In this document: in pieces, positions 1-9,626 of the stretch
Position numbering within the stretch: the first letter of the stretch is position 1
Layout of the letters: each line of letters opens with the position of its first letter
From: Taishania pollutisoli
GTDB taxonomy: Bacteria > Bacteroidota > Bacteroidia > Flavobacteriales_D > Crocinitomicaceae
DNA length: 64,000 nucleotides
Direction: 5' to 3'
Assembly: GCF_014518315.1 (NCBI RefSeq)
Contig: NZ_JACVEL010000014.1
Location: 1 to 64,000, forward strand
Position numbers and translations under genes: made by a program
The notes under the pieces: model-generated
Told to the model about the DNA's origin: nothing
Database searches by the model: none
The model's input: the letters and a program-made list of their open reading frames with translations, nothing else

Positions 1-99
1 GATATGTGTGGTGACAGACAGCATAAACAGGTACAGTATAAACAAACTGCTTCTCCGGACAGTAAACAGCTGGAAGTGACAACATTTTTTCTTTTTCAT
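1..99 (-). CDS. N-terminus of an exported protein (partial, runs off the window)
   Basis: The minus strand reads 33 codons from an ATG at 99 to the window edge with no stop. A stop lies in frame a few codons upstream, so this is the first possible start. The peptide opens with a run of lysines (MKKKKCC) and then a hydrophobic stretch (about residues 19-29), which looks like a Sec signal peptide. A Bacteroidota -7 box (TATATTTG, minus strand) lies about 155 nt upstream, implying a long leader. The rest of the gene is outside the window, so its function cannot be given. The call rests only on the open frame, the signal-like start and the promoter. Confidence 0.45.
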   Translation of the reverse strand, partial: MKKKKCCHFQLFTVRRSSLFILYLFMLSVTTHI

Positions 100-252
100 A
101 AGTGTATGTATTTAAGTGATTACCGCTTTGACGGAGAATAAACCTAAGAGAGGCAGTGAAGTAATCCGGCTGGTCGTTGAGAAGTGGAAACCAACTGAAT
201 GGCTGCCGGTCACCGGAATAGTTTGTCATAAAGCAAAGAATACTCTCCGGTA

Positions 253-260
253 CAAATATA
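253..260 (-). promoter_or_regulatory. Bacteroidota -7 promoter box for the divergent leftward gene
   Basis: Read on the minus strand this is TATATTTG, a perfect match to the Bacteroidota housekeeping -7 consensus TAnnTTTG. It faces the partial gene at 1-99. No clear -33 TTTG was found at the usual 18-21 nt spacing. The stretch 100-454 has no convincing gene and holds the control regions of the two divergent units. A weaker rightward candidate (TTG at 312-314, ATCTTTTG at 335-342) could drive the gene at 455. Confidence 0.5.
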
Positions 261-454
261 ATGAAAAAATAACTAATGTGTGAAATAAATGTGTAAAAAT
301 GTGAATTTTTATTGTTTTTGATTTACGATTGTGTATCTTTTGTTGGTGAACGTGTAAGGAATATAGCCCTTGAGGGGATATTTCTTTTCAAACGTAGTGT
401 GATCCTTTCACATTTTTTTTAGTTTTGTTAACAATAGCCTTTTTACAGGATGGA

Positions 455-1279
455 ATGAAATATACATGCTTACTTATTGGACTGATTTTTACGTATACTG
501 CTTATTCTCAAGGTTGGATTCCGGTAGGTTCACGTTCGAATGCACTGGCAAACGCGTCGGTAACGATTGCAGATGCCTGGGCGTATCATCACAATCCCGG
601 CGCATTGGGAGAATTGACGGAAGCAACAGTCGGGGTGAGTTATGAAAACCGGTTTTTACTGAAAGAATTTCAAAGCCAGGGTGTTGCCTATGCACAGCCG
701 TTGAAATATGGAGTGATTTCCGTCGGAGCGCAGTTTTATGGATATAAACAATTTCGCACCCAGCGGATAGGAGCAGGATACAGCCTGCGGTTGGCCAATC
801 GCTTTTTTGCAGGAATACAGCTGAATTACCAGGGGTTGCAGCTGAATGAGAATTATGGAAACCGGCATGGGATTACAGCCGAAGCCGGACTTCAGGCATT
901 GCTTACAGACCACTGGCGTTTGGGTTTCAGTGTGATGAACATCGGAAGAGCTAAACTGAATGAGTACCAGGATGAACGCTTTTCAACCAATTTCCGGCTG
1001 GGAATGAGTTACAACCTTTCAGACAAGGTGCTGTTCTTAATCGAAGCGTCAAAAACAATTATCAACCGCGCCCGTTTTAAAGCAGCCGTAGAGTACCAGG
1101 CGGTTAAAAATTTCTATGTACGGGCGGGAGTAGCCGGAGCACCGATCGAGTTTTCATTCGGACTGGGATACAAATGGAAAGTCATTGCCATCGATGCGGG
1201 ATCGTCCTACCAGCAAATCCTGGGGTGGTCACCCAATTTCTCACTGACATATAGTGCCAACAAGAAAAAAGAACAATGA
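455..1279 (+). CDS. PorV/PorQ-like outer-membrane beta-barrel protein
   Basis: The protein of about 274 residues starts with a signal peptide (MKYTCLLIGLIFTYTAYSQ, cleaved after SQ). Next comes a motif typical of PorV/UPF0164-type barrels: a run of small residues (GSRSNALANASV) and HNPGALG, where the first strands begin. The rest alternates short hydrophobic and polar stretches, as expected of a barrel. The ATG at 455 is preferred over an upstream TTG at 425 because the signal peptide begins there. Related proteins act in the T9SS or as general outer-membrane barrels; which applies here is unknown. The stop overlaps the next start by 4 nt, implying translational coupling. Confidence 0.7.
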   Translation: MKYTCLLIGLIFTYTAYSQGWIPVGSRSNALANASVTIADAWAYHHNPGALGELTEATVGVSYENRFLLKEFQSQGVAYAQPLKYGVISVGAQFYGYKQFRTQRIGAGYSLRLANRFFAGIQLNYQGLQLNENYGNRHGITAEAGLQALLTDHWRLGFSVMNIGRAKLNEYQDERFSTNFRLGMSYNLSDKVLFLIEASKTIINRARFKAAVEYQAVKNFYVRAGVAGAPIEFSFGLGYKWKVIAIDAGSSYQQILGWSPNFSLTYSANKKKEQ

Positions 1280-3372
1280 ATCGTCTGTTGCTCATACTGG
1301 TCTGGTTCACGATCATTGCTCCTGTATTCGGACAAGAGAAAGAGTCCATTGTGCAGCAACGAATTGAATTTATTTCAGAGCAACTGGAATCGGAAGACAT
1401 TGACCTGACGGATGTTATCCAGACGTTGTATTACCGCCTGGAAACACCGCTGAATCTCAATACCGCGGACAAAGAAAACCTTCGGGAACTCAATCTGCTG
1501 ACGGATATCCAGATCAATGACTTGCTATTGCACCGGGAACGATTCGGAAAGTTGATTTCTATTTATGAACTGCAAAGTCTAAAATACTGGGACCTGGAAA
1601 CTATTTTTTTGGTACTTCCCTTTGTGAAAGTTGACGACCGGTTGGAGCAGTTGCACGTTTCGTTCAAAGAAGCCATTAAGCGAGGTGATTTTGAGTGGTA
1701 CGCGCGCTATCAGCGTACCTTGGAGCAGAAAAAAGGATATACGGCTCCAAATGATTCGGTGTTGAACAGCAATAATTCGTATTACCACGGAAATGCAGAT
1801 AAATATTACACCCGGTTTCGCTATGCGTACCGGACAAATCTGAGTCTGGGTTTTACAGCAGAAAAAGACCCGGGAGAACAATTTTTCAAAGGGGCACAAA
1901 AAAACGGGTTTGACTTTTATTCGGTTCACGCCTTTTACCGTGGTGGAAAATACGTGCGTGCTGTGGCATTGGGAGATTACCAGATCCAAATCGGGCAGGG
2001 GCTGAACCTGTGGTCGGGCTATGCCTTTGGAAAAACAGCAGATGCCGTAAATGTGAAAAAAAGCGCCAATTCACTCAAACCGTATACATCCGTCGATGAG
2101 GTGCGGTTTCTGCGTGGTGCTGCGGTAGATCTGGGGTACAAAAATTTTCAATTGACACTATTCGGCTCCGTTAAAAAAGTCGATGGTGCCATGCAATCTA
2201 CGGATACATTGGCGGTGGACGATCTGGATTATGATGTGGGAACAGAATATGTCTCCAGTATAAATCTTACCGGTTTTCACCGAACCAATTCAGAGATTGC
2301 GCGGAAGGGAACATTGACGGAAACCATCTACGGAGGAAACCTGCGCTATGAAAAACGCAACCTGCACATTGGAATTGCCGGAGTGAATTGGGGATACAAC
2401 AGGGATTTCAACAAACCGGTATTGCCATATAACCAGTTTGATTTCAGAGGAAAGAATACAACGTCCGTTTCGGCAGATTACAGCTATGTGATCCGCAATT
2501 TTCACTTTTTCGGAGAAGCCAGTTACGTGACGCATTCCAACAGCTGGGCGAATATCCATGGGGTATTGTTCTCACTCGACTCACGGGCTACGATGACACT
2601 CGTGTACCGGAATTACCAACGGGGATATGAAACCTTTTACAATGCTGCATTCGCAGAATCAGGGAGAATGGCCAACAACGAACGGGGAATCTATGCCGGG
2701 TTGAACGTAAACATCACCAAGTCATGGTCGCTCAATACGTATTTTGATTTGTTTGAATTCCCGTGGTTAAAATACCTCGTCGACCAACCGAGCCACGGAC
2801 ACGAATTATTGATCCAACCAACGTACAGGCCTTCCCGGAACCTGGAAATTTATGCCCGTTTCCGACAACAGTTACGGCAAAAAAACAGCAGGTATACGGA
2901 TGGAACCGTTACACAGATTGAAGACGTGTACCAGCGAAATTACCGGATCAATGTCGCGTATAAGATTTCAGATGACTTTACAATTAAGAGCAGGATTGAA
3001 TACGTAACAATCAATCGTCCGAGCAGTAAACCGGAAGATGGTATTCTATTCACTCAGGACTTGTTATACAAACCGAAAAAACTTCCGTTTGATGTCACAC
3101 TGAGGTATGCACTTTTTGATACGGACAGCTATGATTCCCGGTTGTATTCCTTTGAAGCGAATGCCTTGTATGTGTTCTCTATTCCTGCGTATTATTACCA
3201 GGGAAGCAGGGCGTATGCATTGATCCGGCTTACCCTGTTCCGAAAAATGGATGTATGGGTGCGTTACGGAATTTTCTTGTACAACAATCAAAAGACCTTA
3301 GGCTCAGGACCTGAGTTGATTAATAAAAACCAAAAGTCGGACCTGACTGTTCAGTTGCGGTTGAAGTTTTAA
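1276..3372 (+). CDS. Helix-hairpin-helix outer-membrane protein
   Basis: A 698-residue exported protein with a signal peptide ending at VFGQ. Residues about 55-120 contain helix-hairpin-helix type sequence (LNLNTADKENLRELNLLTD, then a second copy around LISIYELQSLKYW), similar to ComEA-type HhH repeats. The remaining roughly 550 residues are rich in aromatic residues and alternate as in a large beta barrel, ending in a strand closed by F (QLRLKF). This HhH-plus-barrel layout recurs in Bacteroidota, usually annotated as a helix-hairpin-helix protein of unknown role. DNA binding or uptake is suggested by the HhH part but is not shown. The ATG overlaps the upstream barrel gene in ATGA, so the two are probably one operon. 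Confidence 0.7.
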   Translation: MNRLLLILVWFTIIAPVFGQEKESIVQQRIEFISEQLESEDIDLTDVIQTLYYRLETPLNLNTADKENLRELNLLTDIQINDLLLHRERFGKLISIYELQSLKYWDLETIFLVLPFVKVDDRLEQLHVSFKEAIKRGDFEWYARYQRTLEQKKGYTAPNDSVLNSNNSYYHGNADKYYTRFRYAYRTNLSLGFTAEKDPGEQFFKGAQKNGFDFYSVHAFYRGGKYVRAVALGDYQIQIGQGLNLWSGYAFGKTADAVNVKKSANSLKPYTSVDEVRFLRGAAVDLGYKNFQLTLFGSVKKVDGAMQSTDTLAVDDLDYDVGTEYVSSINLTGFHRTNSEIARKGTLTETIYGGNLRYEKRNLHIGIAGVNWGYNRDFNKPVLPYNQFDFRGKNTTSVSADYSYVIRNFHFFGEASYVTHSNSWANIHGVLFSLDSRATMTLVYRNYQRGYETFYNAAFAESGRMANNERGIYAGLNVNITKSWSLNTYFDLFEFPWLKYLVDQPSHGHELLIQPTYRPSRNLEIYARFRQQLRQKNSRYTDGTVTQIEDVYQRNYRINVAYKISDDFTIKSRIEYVTINRPSSKPEDGILFTQDLLYKPKKLPFDVTLRYALFDTDSYDSRLYSFEANALYVFSIPAYYYQGSRAYALIRLTLFRKMDVWVRYGIFLYNNQKTLGSGPELINKNQKSDLTVQLRLKF

Positions 3373-3410
3373 TAACCTGTTAAAATGCGTTCCCGTTTTA
3401 AAAAAGATGT

Positions 3411-3418
3411 TACTTTTG
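3411..3418 (+). promoter_or_regulatory. -7 promoter box (TACTTTTG) of the efflux operon
   Basis: TACTTTTG matches TAnnTTTG exactly and is followed by GCACA. It lies 55 nt before the small exported protein at 3473 and upstream of the efflux genes. No clean TTTG -33 element is seen, so strength is uncertain. Confidence 0.5.
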
Positions 3419-3472
3419 CACACGAGTAGTTAAGTTTATCATTTGCAAGTGCAAGCACCGGTACAGTAAGAA

Positions 3473-3826
3473 ATGAAGTTGGTTAAATTCATATTCCTGA
3501 TCTTTATTATTGTCGCTTCAGTGTTTACAACACATGGAAATGAAGAAACGGGCACTATCTATTCCCTCGAAAATTTACTGGATGAAACGGAAACACGTGT
3601 TCACCCGTTGCATGAAGATCTCGGAGACAGTTTTGCATTTATTAAAAATTCACGCAGAGGAAATAGTTCTACCAATCAGGAAACCCTCCAGAATGAACCG
3701 TTTTATTTTTTGTTTTCAGGTGTTACCTGTAAGCAGAAAATAAAAAAATATTCCATTTTTAACCCCTGTATTGATGTGTGTCAAAGCGGTGAGATTTCCT
3801 TTCTCCATCGCTTTCAGCTGTATTGA
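3473..3826 (+). CDS. Small exported protein of unknown function
   Basis: 117 residues. The first 22 form a signal peptide (MKLVKFIFLIFIIVASVFTT, cleavage probably after THG). The mature part is polar and has no motif I recognise; two cysteines lie near the C-terminus (IFNPCIDVC). It follows a good -7 box and precedes the membrane-fusion gene by 80 nt, so it may be the first gene of the efflux transcript. A second frame at 3510-3743 is also open, but the frame chosen has the signal peptide. Function unknown; a real gene is likely but not certain. Confidence 0.5.
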   Translation: MKLVKFIFLIFIIVASVFTTHGNEETGTIYSLENLLDETETRVHPLHEDLGDSFAFIKNSRRGNSSTNQETLQNEPFYFLFSGVTCKQKIKKYSIFNPCIDVCQSGEISFLHRFQLY

Positions 3827-3906
3827 TTGATTCAATACGTTTTTAATGCATCGACCCCCGTGGTCATTTATTAGGGAATTCAGTTTTTTAATCAATTTAT
3901 TTTTTA

Positions 3907-5010
3907 ATGAAATCAATACATCTCGTTTTGGTTGCCGCATTGTTATTTTTAATTGCTTCATGCGGTGATAACAATAATTCCGGTAACACCGGAACAATCA
4001 AAAAATTACCTGTTTTTAAGGTTGAAAAAAAGGATACAATCGTGTCCAATAAGTTTGTCGCCGATATTCAGGCGAAAAAGAACATTGAAATCCATGCGCG
4101 GATTGCCGGATTAATGGATCGTGTGTTTGTCAATGAAGGGCAACACGTGAAGAAAGGACAGACACTCTTCAAATTGAGTGACATCGAATTACAGATTGAG
4201 TTGCTGAAAGCAAAAGCGACACTGAAAACAACACAGGCAGACCTGAGAATGGCTGCTGTGGAATTGAAACAAATGCAGACATTGTTTGACAAGAAAGTGA
4301 TTGCTGACAATGAACTGGAACTTGCAAAAGCCAAATACGAAGCGGCAGAAGCAAAAGTGGCATACGCAACGGCTGAGAAGAATGCCATTGAACAGCAGAT
4401 CAGCTTTACAACGATTGTAGCCCCGTTTGACGGGGTAATCGACCGGATTCCGCTGAAAGAAGGAAGCCTGGTGCAAAACGGTTCTCTTCTTACAACTGTC
4501 TCCGAGTTGGATGAAATCTTTGCTTACTTTTCCATCCCTGAAAACATTTACTTTCAGTTGATCTCAGACAATAAACTGGGAGCTCACCGGGATATTGAAC
4601 TCGTACTTCCGAACGGGGCGAAATACAACCACAAAGGTGTACTGGAAACGGCAGAAGGAGAAATTGACAAATACACCGGTTCGATCCAATTCAAAGCAAA
4701 ATTCAGCAACCCGGAAGGATTGATCAAACACGGAACATCCGGAAAACTGATCATTTCAGAAAATAAGCCGAAAGCGTTGATCATCCCGCAAAAATCGGTA
4801 TTCTCTATACAGGATAAACGCTTTGTTTTCCTGGTCAATAAAGACAATACCGTTAAAATGAAAAAAGTGGTCATCGGCGGAACATTGGAAGATGCGTATA
4901 TCATCGATTCAGGATTGAACGAACACGATGTCATTGTGAAAGAAGGGACACAATCGCTTCGGGACGGAGAAAAAATTCAACCTAAAAAATCAAAAAGTAC
5001 AAACCAGTAA
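3907..5010 (+). CDS. RND efflux periplasmic adaptor (membrane fusion protein)
   Basis: 367 residues, the usual length for the AcrA/MexA family. A lipoprotein signal ends in LIASC with Cys19 as the lipidation site. Next come a lipoyl-like half motif (ARIAGLMDRVFVNEGQHVKKGQ), a coiled-coil hairpin of about residues 85-155 rich in A, E and K, the second lipoyl half (VAPFDGVIDRIPLKEGSLV), then beta-barrel and membrane-proximal domains. It bridges the inner-membrane pump and the outer-membrane channel. The pump gene follows 31 nt later and the channel gene overlaps the pump, giving a standard three-gene operon. The substrate cannot be told from sequence. Confidence 0.93.
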   Translation: MKSIHLVLVAALLFLIASCGDNNNSGNTGTIKKLPVFKVEKKDTIVSNKFVADIQAKKNIEIHARIAGLMDRVFVNEGQHVKKGQTLFKLSDIELQIELLKAKATLKTTQADLRMAAVELKQMQTLFDKKVIADNELELAKAKYEAAEAKVAYATAEKNAIEQQISFTTIVAPFDGVIDRIPLKEGSLVQNGSLLTTVSELDEIFAYFSIPENIYFQLISDNKLGAHRDIELVLPNGAKYNHKGVLETAEGEIDKYTGSIQFKAKFSNPEGLIKHGTSGKLIISENKPKALIIPQKSVFSIQDKRFVFLVNKDNTVKMKKVVIGGTLEDAYIIDSGLNEHDVIVKEGTQSLRDGEKIQPKKSKSTNQ

Positions 5011-5041
5011 AATGGTTGTTTAACGATTAAATCACGATCTT

Positions 5042-8000
5042 ATGGTAGAATTATTTATCAGACGCAAAGTCTTGTCGCTGGTGATTTCCCTCTTTTTATT
5101 ATTGTTGGGAATCCTGGCCATGTTCCAGTTACCGATTACTCAATTCCCGGACATCGTTCCCCCGTCGGTTATCGTACAGGCAAAATACACGGGAGCCAAT
5201 GCCGAAGTATCAGCCAATGCGGTCGCACTGCCATTGGAACGAGCCATTAATGGTGTGCCGGGAATGACATATATGTCCACCGTTACCTCCAATGACGGGC
5301 TCACGATGATCCAGATTTTCTTCGAGGTGGGTACCGATCCGGACCTGGCGGCGGTGAATGTCCAAAACCGTGTCACAACCGTGTTGGATGAATTACCGGA
5401 AGAAGTAATCCGTGCCGGTGTAACAACTGAAAAAGAAGTAAACAGTATGTTGATGTACCTGAACATTGTCAGCACGGATGATGAACAGGATGAACAGTTC
5501 ATTTTTAATTTTACGGACATCAATATTCTGCAGGAACTCAAGCGGATTGAAGGAGTAGGACGTGCCGAAATCATGGGGCAAAAAGAATACTCCATGCGCG
5601 TCTGGCTCGATCCTGAAAAAATGGTTGCTTATTCCATCTCGGCCAATGAAGTTATAGAAGCATTGCAAAAACAAAACATCGCAGCAGCTCCCGGGAAAGT
5701 AGGAGAAGGTTCGGGAAAAATTAACAGTGAACTGCAATATGTAATCAAGTATACCGGGAAGTTTTACGAGCCCGAGCAATATGCCGAAGTGGCACTCCGT
5801 TCCAATGCGGACGGAACAATTCTGAAATTAAAAGACATTGCAGAAATTGAATTCGGAGCAATGAGCTACGGAATGGTTTCCAAAACAGACGGACGACCTT
5901 CCGCTTCGATCATGATGAAACAACGTCCGGGATCAAATGCCTCGGAAGTAATTCAGAATGTAAAAGACAAAATGGAGGAACTGAAAGCAACTTCTTTCCC
6001 TCCTGGAATGGATTACAACCTGGCGTATGACGTTTCCCGTTTTCTGGATGCATCCATTCACGAAGTACTCAAAACCCTCATCGAAGCATTTCTCCTGGTG
6101 GGATTGGTCGTCTTTATCTTTTTGCAGGACTGGCGTTCGACACTCATTCCTGTACTGGCAGTTCCGGTGGCGTTGATCGGTACATTTACCTTCATGTCCA
6201 TGCTGGGCTTCTCCATCAACTTACTGACCTTGTTTGCCATGGTATTGGCGATCGGAATTGTGGTCGATAATGCGATTGTCGTCGTGGAGGCCGTCCACGT
6301 GAAGATGGTGGAAGAACACATGGCACCGCTGGAAGCGACCATCAGCGCGACAAAAGAAATTGCCGGAGCCGTTATCGCGATTACCATTGTCATGTCAGCA
6401 GTATTTATTCCTGTGGCTTTCCTGAGCGGTCCGGTAGGGGTATTCTATCGTCAGTTCTCCCTGACATTGGCGATCAGTATTGTCATTTCGGGGATCAACG
6501 CGTTAACCCTGACACCTGCATTGTGTGCCATTATTCTTAAACCACATGACCATACCGCTAAAAAAGGAGTAATGGGCAGGTTCTTTGATAAGTTTAACAA
6601 CTGGTTTGAACGTGTAACCGGAAAGTATACGAACATGCTCTCGAAGTTTGCCAGTCGTACATCCGTTACATTGGGGATTCTGTTTCTCTTCATTTTCCTG
6701 ACGTGGGGTACAAGCTCGATTCTGCCATCCGGGTTTATTCCGATGGAAGACCAGGGAATTTTGTATGTAAATGTAACAACACCGCAAGGGGCAACTGTTG
6801 AACGTACGGAAAAAGTGCTGGACGAGGTGGCAAGTCATGCCGCAAAAATTGAAGGGTTTGAAAACGTGACGACGCTGGCAGGATATAGTATTGTGACAGA
6901 AATTGCAGGCGCTTCTTACGGAATGGGAATGATTAACCTGAAAAACTGGAGTGAACGGGATATTTCTGTGGATGAATTCATCGCGAAGTTGTCCGAAAAA
7001 ACAGAAGACATCGCCGATGCGGAAATAGAAGTATTTGCGCCGCCGACAGTTCCTGGATTTGGAAACACCAGCGGTTTTGAATTGCGTTTGCTCGACAAAT
7101 CGGGAGGAACCATTGAGAACACGGATGAGGTCACAAAGAAATTCATTGCCGATCTGAACGCCGCTCCGGAATTGAAAAACTCCTTCACAACCTTTGATGC
7201 GACCTTCCCGCAGTACATGATTCACATCGATTACGACATGGCGGCAAAGAAAGGTGTATCTGTTGACAATGCGATGTCGACCCTGCAGACCATGCTCGGA
7301 TCGTATTATGCAACCAATTTCATTCGTTTTACCCAGATGTACCGGGTAATGGTACAGGCAGGCCCTGAATTCCGGCGGAATCCGGAAAGTATCCTGGATC
7401 TGTACCTGAAAAATGATGCCGGAGAAATGGTGCCGTTTTCTACATTTATGCGCATTGAGCGGGTATATGGCCCGGAGGTGTTGACGCGGTACAACATGTA
7501 CATGTCAGCGATGATCAACGGGGAACCGGAAGCAGGATACAGTTCGGGAGATGCCATCAAGGCAGTGGAACGGATCGCGGCGAAAACACTCCCGAGAGGA
7601 TTTAGTGTGGAATGGTCGGGGATGACACGGGAAGAAATCTTATCAGGAAACCAAACCAGTTATATTTTCGGGTTGTGTTTGCTGTTTGTGTACCTGTTGC
7701 TGGCGGCGCAATACGAGAGTTTCTTATTGCCGTTCCCGGTACTCCTCAGCTTGCCGATCGGGATCTTCGGGTCGTATTTTGCGCTGGTACTTGCCGGACT
7801 GGACAACAACATCTATGCACAGGTGGCCCTTGTGATGCTGATCGGGTTGTTGGCCAAGAATGCTATCCTGATTGTGGAATTTGCGATCGCCAGAAACAAA
7901 GAAGGATATGGAATTGTGGAAGCTGCAATTGAAGGGGCACGGCAACGATTCCGGCCAATCTTAATGACTTCGTTTGCATTTGTTGCCGGGTTGATACCAC

Positions 8001-8179
8001 TGTGTCTGGCAGCGGGAGCAGGAGCGACAGGAAACCGATCCATCGGAATGGCAGCAGCAGGAGGAATGCTGATCGGAACCGTTTTCGGAATTATAGTGAT
8101 CCCGGGATTGTACATCCTTTTTGCAAAAATGGGATCTGAAAAAGAACAGAAACAGGAGAACATACACCATGAAGAATAA
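5042..8179 (+). CDS. RND (HAE-1/AcrB-type) efflux pump
   Basis: 1045 residues, full length for AcrB. It shows the first transmembrane helix, a porter domain beginning with QLPITQFPDIVPPSV, TM2-6, a second porter half, and TM8-12 with GLLAKNAILIVEFA. It should be a proton-driven trimer exporting drugs, detergents or metabolites with its adaptor and channel. In TM4 the proton-relay pair, two aspartates in AcrB (D407-D408), reads D409-N410 here (IVVDNAIVVVE), a noticeable change. The next gene's start lies inside this gene's last codons, so translation is coupled. Nothing in the sequence identifies the substrate. Confidence 0.95.
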   Translation: MVELFIRRKVLSLVISLFLLLLGILAMFQLPITQFPDIVPPSVIVQAKYTGANAEVSANAVALPLERAINGVPGMTYMSTVTSNDGLTMIQIFFEVGTDPDLAAVNVQNRVTTVLDELPEEVIRAGVTTEKEVNSMLMYLNIVSTDDEQDEQFIFNFTDINILQELKRIEGVGRAEIMGQKEYSMRVWLDPEKMVAYSISANEVIEALQKQNIAAAPGKVGEGSGKINSELQYVIKYTGKFYEPEQYAEVALRSNADGTILKLKDIAEIEFGAMSYGMVSKTDGRPSASIMMKQRPGSNASEVIQNVKDKMEELKATSFPPGMDYNLAYDVSRFLDASIHEVLKTLIEAFLLVGLVVFIFLQDWRSTLIPVLAVPVALIGTFTFMSMLGFSINLLTLFAMVLAIGIVVDNAIVVVEAVHVKMVEEHMAPLEATISATKEIAGAVIAITIVMSAVFIPVAFLSGPVGVFYRQFSLTLAISIVISGINALTLTPALCAIILKPHDHTAKKGVMGRFFDKFNNWFERVTGKYTNMLSKFASRTSVTLGILFLFIFLTWGTSSILPSGFIPMEDQGILYVNVTTPQGATVERTEKVLDEVASHAAKIEGFENVTTLAGYSIVTEIAGASYGMGMINLKNWSERDISVDEFIAKLSEKTEDIADAEIEVFAPPTVPGFGNTSGFELRLLDKSGGTIENTDEVTKKFIADLNAAPELKNSFTTFDATFPQYMIHIDYDMAAKKGVSVDNAMSTLQTMLGSYYATNFIRFTQMYRVMVQAGPEFRRNPESILDLYLKNDAGEMVPFSTFMRIERVYGPEVLTRYNMYMSAMINGEPEAGYSSGDAIKAVERIAAKTLPRGFSVEWSGMTREEILSGNQTSYIFGLCLLFVYLLLAAQYESFLLPFPVLLSLPIGIFGSYFALVLAGLDNNIYAQVALVMLIGLLAKNAILIVEFAIARNKEGYGIVEAAIEGARQRFRPILMTSFAFVAGLIPLCLAAGAGATGNRSIGMAAAGGMLIGTVFGIIVIPGLYILFAKMGSEKEQKQENIHHEE

Positions 8180-9605
8180 AATTACCGGCCTGCTTGTGAT
8201 TGTGCTGATCTCAGCATGTGCCGCACCAAAAGATATTGATAAAAGCAATGTAAAACCGTTGCCTGAATCATTCGGAAATACAACAGCAGCACAAACCGGG
8301 GCATTTGTTCCGATTACGCTGACAACGTATTTCAATGACCCGGAGCTGATCGCTTTATTTGAAAAAGTGGTGCAGGCCAACCCGGATTACCAGATCCTGC
8401 AACAGCGTGTACAGATTGCAAATGCGCATTTGAAACAATCCAAACGGGCCATGTTGCCGACAGTCGATGCGTTGGTCAATGCTTCCGGAACAAAATTCGG
8501 GAAATACACCATGGAAGGGGTCGGGAACTTTGATACCAACCTGTCTGCCAATATCGAGGAGAATCAAAAAATCCGGACAGACATCACGCCCAATTATTTC
8601 ATCGGTGTACAAACATCCTGGGAAGTGGACATCTGGGGGCGACTCCGCAATAAAAAGAAAGCGGCAAAAGAACGTTACCTGGCATCATTTGAAGGATTCA
8701 GACTGGTCCGGAATCAATTGTTCACAGACGTCGCCGATCTGTATTATGAATTGATTGCCCTCGACAAGAAAATGATCATTTACGAGGAGAATTACGCAGT
8801 ACAGCAAAAAGCATTTGAAATCATTCTGGCTGAACGTTCCGCAGGAAAATCAACGGAGCTGGCGGTACAGCAATTCGGAGCGCAGACAAAAAAACTGCTG
8901 GCGGAAATCGAACAGTTGAAACTGGATATCATTGCTACCGAAAAAGCCTTGCTGACGTTGACAGGAGAGTATGGAGGAACGATTTCCAGAGGAGGTAATT
9001 TTATTACCAATCACCTGCAGATTTTAAATCAAACAATGGATGTTGATTCGGTTATCCATCAGCGTCCGGATGTGGCTGAAAGTTATTACGAATTGTTGGC
9101 AACCAATGCCGATGCACGTTCCGCGAGAGCCGCTTTTTTCCCGAAACTGCAAATCGGTGGAGGAATTGGAATGAATGCATTTTCCATGCAAACGTTTTTT
9201 AATCCCGGGTCACTGGCCTGGCAGATTCTGGGAGGATTGACGGCACCTGTTTTCAACCAGGGACAATTGAAACGCGATTATTTCATTTCCAAACGCAACC
9301 AGGAAATCGCTTTTTATTCTTACCAGAAAAATGTAACCTCTGCGTTCAATGAATTAAGTTTGTTGCTGACGCAGGTAGGAGTGTATCAGGACATTTTGAA
9401 AATAAAAGCGGAGGAAGTTGCTTACCTGGACAGAGCGGTGAGTGTTTCCAATGATTTATACCTGACAGGATATGCAAATTACCTGGAAATCATTAATTCG
9501 CAAAAACACAAACTGCAGGCAGAATTGGATTATGTGGATTATCAGCAGCGCAATGCACGCACATTGATCACATTGTACAAAGCATTGGGGGGAGAGATGG
9601 AGTAG
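8169..9605 (+). CDS. Outer-membrane efflux channel (TolC/NodT family lipoprotein)
   Basis: About 478 residues. The chosen ATG at 8169 is preceded by an AGGAGA ribosome site and starts a lipoprotein signal (MKNKITGLLVIVLISAC, Cys17). An in-frame extension to 8121 lacks these features. The body has the two repeated outer-membrane-factor domains: long helices with NPDYQILQQRVQIANAHLKQ near residue 75, strand segments, and EVDIWGRLRNKKKAAKERY, typical of NodT proteins. It completes the tripartite pump by forming the outer-membrane duct. It overlaps the pump gene by 11 nt and is followed by a clear terminator, so the operon ends here. Confidence 0.93.
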   Translation: MKNKITGLLVIVLISACAAPKDIDKSNVKPLPESFGNTTAAQTGAFVPITLTTYFNDPELIALFEKVVQANPDYQILQQRVQIANAHLKQSKRAMLPTVDALVNASGTKFGKYTMEGVGNFDTNLSANIEENQKIRTDITPNYFIGVQTSWEVDIWGRLRNKKKAAKERYLASFEGFRLVRNQLFTDVADLYYELIALDKKMIIYEENYAVQQKAFEIILAERSAGKSTELAVQQFGAQTKKLLAEIEQLKLDIIATEKALLTLTGEYGGTISRGGNFITNHLQILNQTMDVDSVIHQRPDVAESYYELLATNADARSARAAFFPKLQIGGGIGMNAFSMQTFFNPGSLAWQILGGLTAPVFNQGQLKRDYFISKRNQEIAFYSYQKNVTSAFNELSLLLTQVGVYQDILKIKAEEVAYLDRAVSVSNDLYLTGYANYLEIINSQKHKLQAELDYVDYQQRNARTLITLYKALGGEME

Positions 9606-9626
9606 TGTAGCGGAATACCCCGATTG

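Noticed and set aside
6503-7225. A 240-codon minus-strand frame inside the RND pump gene
   Set aside because: It is antisense to a clear AcrB gene; its residue pattern is that of a shadow of a coding strand.
8121-8168. Upstream extension of the outer-membrane channel gene
   Set aside because: The residues before the ATG at 8169 have no signal features, while that ATG has an AGGAGA site and starts a lipoprotein signal.
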